DNA from: Micromonospora chokoriensis
GTDB lineage: Bacteria > Actinomycetota > Actinomycetes > Mycobacteriales > Micromonosporaceae
Assembly (NCBI RefSeq): GCF_000718555.1
Contig: NZ_JOAN01000016.1
Location: forward strand, 103,518-167,517
Direction: 5' to 3'
DNA: 64,000 nt
The notes below the pieces were generated by a model. The model searched no databases. It was given only the letters and a program-made list of their open reading frames with translations, and was not told the DNA's origin. Of this stretch, positions 62,847-64,000 are shown one piece after another; the stretch's first letter is position 1; the number at the start of each line of letters is the position of its first letter. A program made the position numbers and the translations under genes.

Positions 62847-63421
62847 CCGGCCTTCACCGGTGCCGTGCCCGGCGCGTAGATCACCCGGAGGACACCCGTC
62901 GGGAACGCTTCCGAGGCCACCACTCGCAGGTGGTACGCCTCATCGCCCTCGTCGAACAGCTTGCGTCCCTTGCGCGCGGCCACCGGGTGCACCAGCAGGC
63001 GTAGCTCGTCGACCAGTCCTGCGGCAAGCAGTTGCTGCACCACGGAGATCGAGCCGGGGATGAGGATGCCCCGAACGCCGGCGTCGGCCTTGAGCGCGGT
63101 GACGGCGTCGACGAGATCCCCGTCGATCAGCTCCGAATTGCGCCAGGAGAACTCCAGCGGCTGGTGTGAGACGACGACCTTGCGCACGTCCCCGAGTTGC
63201 TTGGCGAACGGCGCGTCGTCGCCGCCGGCGGCCTCCCGGTCGGGCCAGGCACCGGCGAAGCTGTCGTACGTCTCGCGGCCGATGAGCAACACGTCGGCGG
63301 CGTCATAATCCTCGGTGACGGCGCGACCCATGTTCTCGTCGAAGTACGGGAAGTGCCAATCGGGGTCGATCTCGGCCACACCGTCGGCCGAGATGAACAG
63401 CGTGGAGATGACCTTTGCCAT
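62843..63421 (-). CDS. RibD C-terminal / dihydrofolate-reductase-like protein
   Basis: A 192-aa protein of the DHFR-like RibD_C group. MAKVISTLFISADGVAE opens the fold; VLLIGRETYDSFAGAWP carries the G-R-x-T-Y motif, and GILIPGSISVVQQLLAAGLVDELRLLVHPVAARKGRKLF is the family's second half. Many homologs are of unknown reductase activity. Its TAG stop lies in the CTAA target duplication. Ribosome site GAAGGGATCTCCGCG. Confidence 0.93.
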   Translation of the reverse strand: MAKVISTLFISADGVAEIDPDWHFPYFDENMGRAVTEDYDAADVLLIGRETYDSFAGAWPDREAAGGDDAPFAKQLGDVRKVVVSHQPLEFSWRNSELIDGDLVDAVTALKADAGVRGILIPGSISVVQQLLAAGLVDELRLLVHPVAARKGRKLFDEGDEAYHLRVVASEAFPTGVLRVIYAPGTAPVKAG

Positions 63422-63545
63422 CGCGGAGATCCCTTCGAGTCGGATGATGTCGGCGGATCGACCGGCGCATCATCCCAAACTCATCGACCGCGGGCCCGTC
63501 CCGCTGCTTGATGTCGTATCCCGTCTTTCCTTCTTCAGTTGGTGC

Positions 63546-63576
63546 GGGCGGGCTCGGCGTGACGCCGAGCCCGCCC
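63546..63576 (-). terminator. Hairpin after the GH62 gene
   Basis: A perfect 14-bp stem GGGCGGGCTCGGCG / CGCCGAGCCCGCCC with a TGA loop, 6 bases after the arabinofuranosidase stop. Confidence 0.85.
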
Positions 63577-63582
63577 AAGGTG

Positions 63583-64000
63583 TCAGCGCTGCAGGGTCAG
63601 CAGACCCGGCCGGTACGGCAGGAGCCCGTAATCGCCACCCGAGCTCGGGGAACGACCCTGATAGAGCAGGCGCAGGTTGCAGGCGTCGACGGTCATGGTC
63701 TGGTCGGCGTTGGTGCGCAGCAGCTCACCGTGGCTGATGTCGTTGGTCCAGGTGGCACCACTGTTGGCCTTACCGGCGAACGGGTTGCTCTCGCTTGCGG
63801 CCTGCGGCGTCCACGTACCGCCCAGGCTGGTGGCCGTGAACGAGCGGAAGTAACGGCCCTGCGAGCCGATCGCCTCGACGATCATCAGGTACCGGTTCTG
63901 GCCCTGCAGCTTGTAGACCTGCACGGCCTCGAACAGGTTGTTCGTCGTGTCGCTCATGATCGTCGTGTAGTTCGACCCGAAGCTGCCCGGGAAGTTCCCG
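63583..64000 (-). CDS. GH62 alpha-L-arabinofuranosidase (5' end outside the window)
   Basis: The final 139 or so codons of a GH62 arabinofuranosidase. The reading at the window edge, [34 protein letters not shown], is the late propeller blade with the conserved [10 protein letters not shown] sequence, followed by [22 protein letters not shown] and the end [20 protein letters not shown]. It removes arabinose from xylan and so complements the GH11 xylanase 7 kb away. The start lies beyond 64000. Confidence 0.92.
   Translation of the reverse strand, partial: GNFPGSFGSNYTTIMSDTTNNLFEAVQVYKLQGQNRYLMIVEAIGSQGRYFRSFTATSLGGTWTPQAASESNPFAGKANSGATWTNDISHGELLRTNADQTMTVDACNLRLLYQGRSPSSGGDYGLLPYRPGLLTLQR

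Overview
The window is very GC-rich, with gene structure typical of an actinobacterium. Dense short-spaced operons, many GTG starts, 1- and 4-base stop/start overlaps, TAT and lipobox signals, a SARP-type regulator, an IdeR/DmdR-type iron box, a furA-katG pair, GH11 and GH62 hemicellulases and a two-domain laccase all suggest a soil or plant-associated filamentous actinomycete. I would guess the Micromonosporaceae, but the genus is inference. I saw no rRNA, tRNA or CRISPR array.

Layout. 1-5.9 kb: truncated DinB-like gene, MarR remnant, DrrA/DrrB-type ABC exporter, large SARP/NB-ARC regulator. 6-10.9 kb: iron-siderophore uptake operon (ATPase, lipoprotein receptor, fused FecCD permease, siderophore-interacting reductase) behind an iron box that touches its ATG. 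11-23.7 kb: mixed metabolic and envelope genes (zinc-ribbon SDR, FAD monooxygenase, serine hydrolase, MFS/ROK pair, MerR/SDR pair, L,D-transpeptidase, DUF1996 lipoprotein). 23.7-25.4 kb: cyclase-family hydrolase and an unknown. 25.5-33.1 kb: four-gene secreted operon (laccase; a giant ThuA/discoidin/sugar-dehydrogenase/PKD/DUF1080 protein; a blue-copper/Ig protein; a beta-solenoid protein). 33.4-36 kb: polar amino-acid ABC transporter. 36.9-50 kb: surface polysaccharide locus with five sulfotransferases, two glycosyltransferases, flippase, Wzz-like protein, O-antigen-ligase/polymerase and a GH-A lipoprotein. 50.2-53 kb: furA-katG. 53.2-54.7 kb: YCII/DGPF protein and ECF42-type sigma factor. 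55-58.7 kb: GH11 xylanase, Ser/Thr kinase, SGNH hydrolase. 58.8-63.4 kb: a DUF6891-like/RibD-like gene pair split by a mobile element. 63.6 kb to the end: GH62 arabinofuranosidase, cut by the window edge.

The most striking structure is at 59506-62842. A broken IS701-like transposase lies inside 15-bp perfect terminal inverted repeats, with a CTAA duplication at the exact outer edges. Between the transposase and the right repeat sit three intact passenger genes: an ECF sigma factor with a SnoaL-like tail, a DUF899 thioredoxin-fold protein and a His/Met-rich membrane protein. The element sits on the stop codon of a RibD-like gene and separates it from what looks like its former operon partner. 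The second system worth attention is the sulfotransferase-rich polysaccharide locus, and the third is the secreted copper/sugar-oxidation operon.

Two gene ends (16.1 and 35.1 kb) carry imperfect or exact tandem duplications of the terminal codons, and one gene stop (10.88 kb) opens a 16-nt tandem repeat. Most convergent gene pairs are closed by strong GC hairpins without U-tracts.
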